A stretch of 64,000 nucleotides of DNA from Vigna angularis (taxonomy: Eukaryota > Streptophyta > Magnoliopsida > Fabales > Fabaceae). The position numbers and the translations under genes were made by a program. A model generated the notes under the pieces. It made no database searches. It saw only the letters and a program-made list of their open reading frames with translations, and had not been told where the DNA came from. Positions 61,785 to 64,000 of the stretch are shown here, in pieces. The DNA lies in contig NC_068977.1 in the NCBI RefSeq assembly GCF_016808095.1, positions 22,841,364-22,905,363 of the forward strand. The letters run 5' to 3'. The stretch's first letter is position 1. Every line of letters starts with the position of its first letter.

Positions 61785-62732
61785 TAACTTGTGGACAGAC
61801 GCTCTTCAGATGAGGTCCTCCGCAAACGAGACATTGGATTATTCTCTGTTGGTGTTGTTGCTGATGAGAATTCCTATGAGGCTGTGGTCCGTCATAAGGT
61901 CGATTCCTTACATGTTGTCCAACTCGTGACCCAGATGGTCCTCCCACCCTTTGTAACTTCTGCTGAACTTCCATCTCCCTCTTTAACCTTTCCGCAACTT
62001 TGGCATGTTCAACTAAAGCAGAAAACTCTTTAATAGCTAAAGGGTTCAAGGCTAGTTGTATGTCTGCTCTCAATCCATTTTTAAATTTTCTACACCTCCA
62101 TTCTTCATTTGATAGTTGGGTGTAAAAACGTCCCAACTGTTTGAACTTGTCTGCATACTCAGCCACCGACTTGTCACCTTGCACGAGTTTTAAGAATTCC
62201 ACCTCTTTTGCATGTCTTACACTGTCCGGAAAGTACTCAGTGTAAAACTTATTCTTAAAAACTTCCCAGCTAATAATCTCACCACCTTCCTGTAATACTA
62301 GCTTCATGTTGTCCCACCAGTGTATTGCTTCCCCGAACAACTGATACTCGGAATATGCCAACCTAGTTTCTGATGAGCAATTTTTCGCATAAAAAATCTT
62401 TTACATATTTCTTATCCATAGATCAGCCTCATCCGGACTTGTTCTCCCATTAAAAGTAGGTGGACGGTGTTGTAGAAAGTTTTCTAAGGTCCATTCCCGA
62501 ATCCTTTGAGCTTCTACAGACGTGCCATTCTCAGATAGTTGCCTTAAGGCTTCGACATGTTCTCTTTGGCTGGCTTCAGAATTTAGCCTAGCCGCTTCTA
62601 ATTGTTGTAGAGTTGTTTCATGCTGTTGCACTAAAGTAGCGCCCTGTTGTTGAAGAGCAGATGCGATAGCCTCCAAAGCTCTTGCCAACTAGGCATCTCA
62701 GGGGTTTCACGGTTGGGTTGTCTACGTGCCAT
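61693..62732 (-). pseudogene. Gypsy Gag, disrupted
   Basis: Likely start is ATG at 62732 (MARRQPNRETPEMPS), which shifts frame near 62690. The main frame reads ASALQQQGATLVQQHETTL, then an in-frame TAA at 62401. After it, LFGEAIHWWDNMK and YTEYFPDSVRHAKEVEFL, the retrotransposon Gag core. Near the C end are two zinc knuckles: [13 protein letters not shown] and [14 protein letters not shown]. Gag would form the particle shell and bind RNA. One frameshift near the start and one stop break it; a further phase change follows the second zinc knuckle. Confidence 0.85.
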
Positions 62733-62845
62733 TTCTCTCTGTTCACACAGAGAATTATTGTTATTATGATTTATAATATGAGTTTGTAGGATAAATCCAC
62801 AACTCTTAGGTCGTCTTAAGGACGAACCGCTCTGATATCACTAAA

Positions 62846-63471
62846 TGTAACACCCAAAAAAAAAACATTTCTTACACATCTCACACACAAATTATTTCAT
62901 TAATAATAAAAACATCGTACAGTATTACAATCATCCATTTAGGAGTATCATAGTTCACACTGAAAATACATTATAATTTTTTTTAAAACCTCATTACAAC
63001 ACTCCTAAATTTATTTATTTATTTCTTTAAACTACTCTTCATTTTTCTGCTGCTTCCTCCTTCACTTGTATTGGTTCGGACGTCGTTCCGGCATCTGCTC
63101 CCGTATAACATAAACGTTATACGATCATCGCAAAAATAAGATTTTCCGGCACAAACAAACAAGTAAGGGTGAGCTAACATGCAACACATCATTTATAAAA
63201 CATGCATAATTGCTTTGATATAAACATCATATAATTTTTATGTCAGACATCCTTATACCATCATACCATAATTCCTATTAGACACTCGTCCCACAATCCC
63301 CAATAAACACCACAATACCCAATAGACATTCATCCCACAATCCCCAATAAACACCACAATACCCAATAGACATTCATCCCACAATACCCAATAAACACCA
63401 CAATACCCAATAGACACTCATCCCACAATACCCAATAAACACCACAATACCCAATAGACACTCATCCCAAA
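62846..63471 (-). repeat. 5' LTR of the Tekay-like element, truncated
   Basis: Plus-strand start TGTAACACCC, matching 56012 onward closely. It includes the 44-bp minisatellite and stops abruptly at about 63471, where an LTR in the opposite direction begins. About 1.57 kb of the LTR is not present here. Confidence 0.88.
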
Positions 63472-64000
63472 TGTAAAGTCCAAAAAAAAAAATGTTATCT
63501 ATTGTAATAAATAATATCAATTATTTTTTTTTTGTAGTAATAATTTTAAAGGTAGAAAATATAATTAATAATAAAACTTGATAAGAAAAATTAACAATTT
63601 AAGATAAAAGATTGGAGTAATTTTTGAGGGTTTAAAAAAAAATGAATAGTAAAAAAAAAAATTAAATTGTGGAAGAGATAAACACTCCACGTAGAATTGA
63701 ATCATCAGAGATAAGAATTTAGCAAATGGTGATTAAAATAATATTTTTGAATAGCAAAAATGAAAATGTAAAAAATGAATAGTAAAATTGAATAGTAAAA
63801 TTTTTTGGCTATAAATAGCTAGGGAGGGAAGGCTGAAACTTGCACCAAAATTCTAGAAAAATTTGTGAGAGAAGAGACTTGGAGGAAATTCTAGTTGTAG
63901 AGGGAAAATTCTGGAAGTTTTCGGAGAACGGTTTCAGAGGAGGAGATTAAGTCTGGAATAGAGGTAAGGGGAGCTAACCTTGAGTATTTCATTTTGTATT
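63472..64000 (+). mobile_element. Start of a second, plus-oriented copy of the same LTR
   Basis: Begins TGTAAAGTCCAAAAAA, the reverse complement of the 3' end of the LTR at 58212. It follows the reverse complement of 58212 down to about 57680 to the window edge. Preceding bases are CCAAA, a candidate 5-bp target site if a second element inserted here. It continues past the window. Confidence 0.85.

Larger units (their letters stand above)
56012..63471 (-). mobile_element. Ty3/gypsy chromovirus (Tekay/Del-like), near full length
   Basis: Read on the minus strand. The 3' LTR is at 56012-58212 and the internal region at 58213-62845. The 5' LTR starts on the minus side at 62846 and is truncated in this window by an inverted LTR copy at 63472. 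Next to the 5' LTR, the minus strand reads GTGATATCAGAGC, matching the tRNA-iMet primer-binding site apart from one base. Next to the 3' LTR is a purine tract (TTGTTGGGGAGAA). The internal region encodes Gag, protease, RT, RNase H and integrase with a chromodomain-like tail. About eight substitutions in the first ~450 aligned LTR bases suggest recent insertion. Confidence 0.9.

Overview
The window is about 64 kb of AT-rich nuclear DNA from a flowering plant. The extensin genes and the mix of transposon families suggest a legume, probably Phaseoleae (Vigna/Phaseolus-like); that assignment is inference, since no species-diagnostic gene is present. There are no bacterial operons, no CRISPR array and no recognisable tRNA or rRNA gene. 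Only two genes look intact and host-encoded. Both encode secreted hydroxyproline-rich cell-wall glycoproteins (extensins): one on + at 9557-10963 and one on - at 40620-41294, each with a TATA box and a signal peptide. Nearly everything else recognisable is transposable-element DNA of different ages, much of it nested.

Layout. 1-1500 is AT-rich with no gene. 1502-7192 holds two decayed CACTA (En/Spm) transposons, head to head, each with remnants of the Ptta/En/Spm transposase domain. 7593-8366 has a Copia scrap and a possible hAT-type MITE. 9479-10963 is the large extensin: a signal peptide, a run of 35 residues made only of His and Asp, then 33 copies of an SPPPPPPYYN-type decapeptide. 11043-12190 is one copy of an unclassified inverted-repeat element whose second copy lies at 48070-49040. 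14330-16830 is an unclassified dispersed repeat. 16920-20511 holds two convergent broken gag-like genes. 20829-25337 is a decayed Copia element with both LTRs. 26290-27790 contains two more Copia remnants. 27800-33420 is a GACGTC-rich repeat split by a complete 4.68-kb CACTA element with a matching GCC target-site duplication. 33430-34100 is a Copia fragment interrupted by an LTR. 34547-34849 is a CACTA-like MITE and 37700-38242 a second inverted-repeat MITE. 40620-41294 is the second extensin. 43076-47447 is a nested pair of solo Ty3/gypsy-type LTRs in opposite orientation. 52700-53921 is a Copia gag pseudogene. 54460-56011 is further LTR-retrotransposon debris including a 33-base poly-G run. 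56012 to the right edge holds a young Tekay/Del-like Ty3/gypsy element on -, with a second inverted copy of its LTR starting at 63472.

The two extensins would act in the wall, where their Pro is expected to be hydroxylated and arabinosylated and their Tyr cross-linked. The transposons are not a functional system: every polyprotein seen has stops or frameshifts. I found no convincing new biological machinery. The most unusual things are the His/Asp-only module in the first extensin, the unclassified GTCATGAGTC element family, and the nested or inverted transposon architecture.
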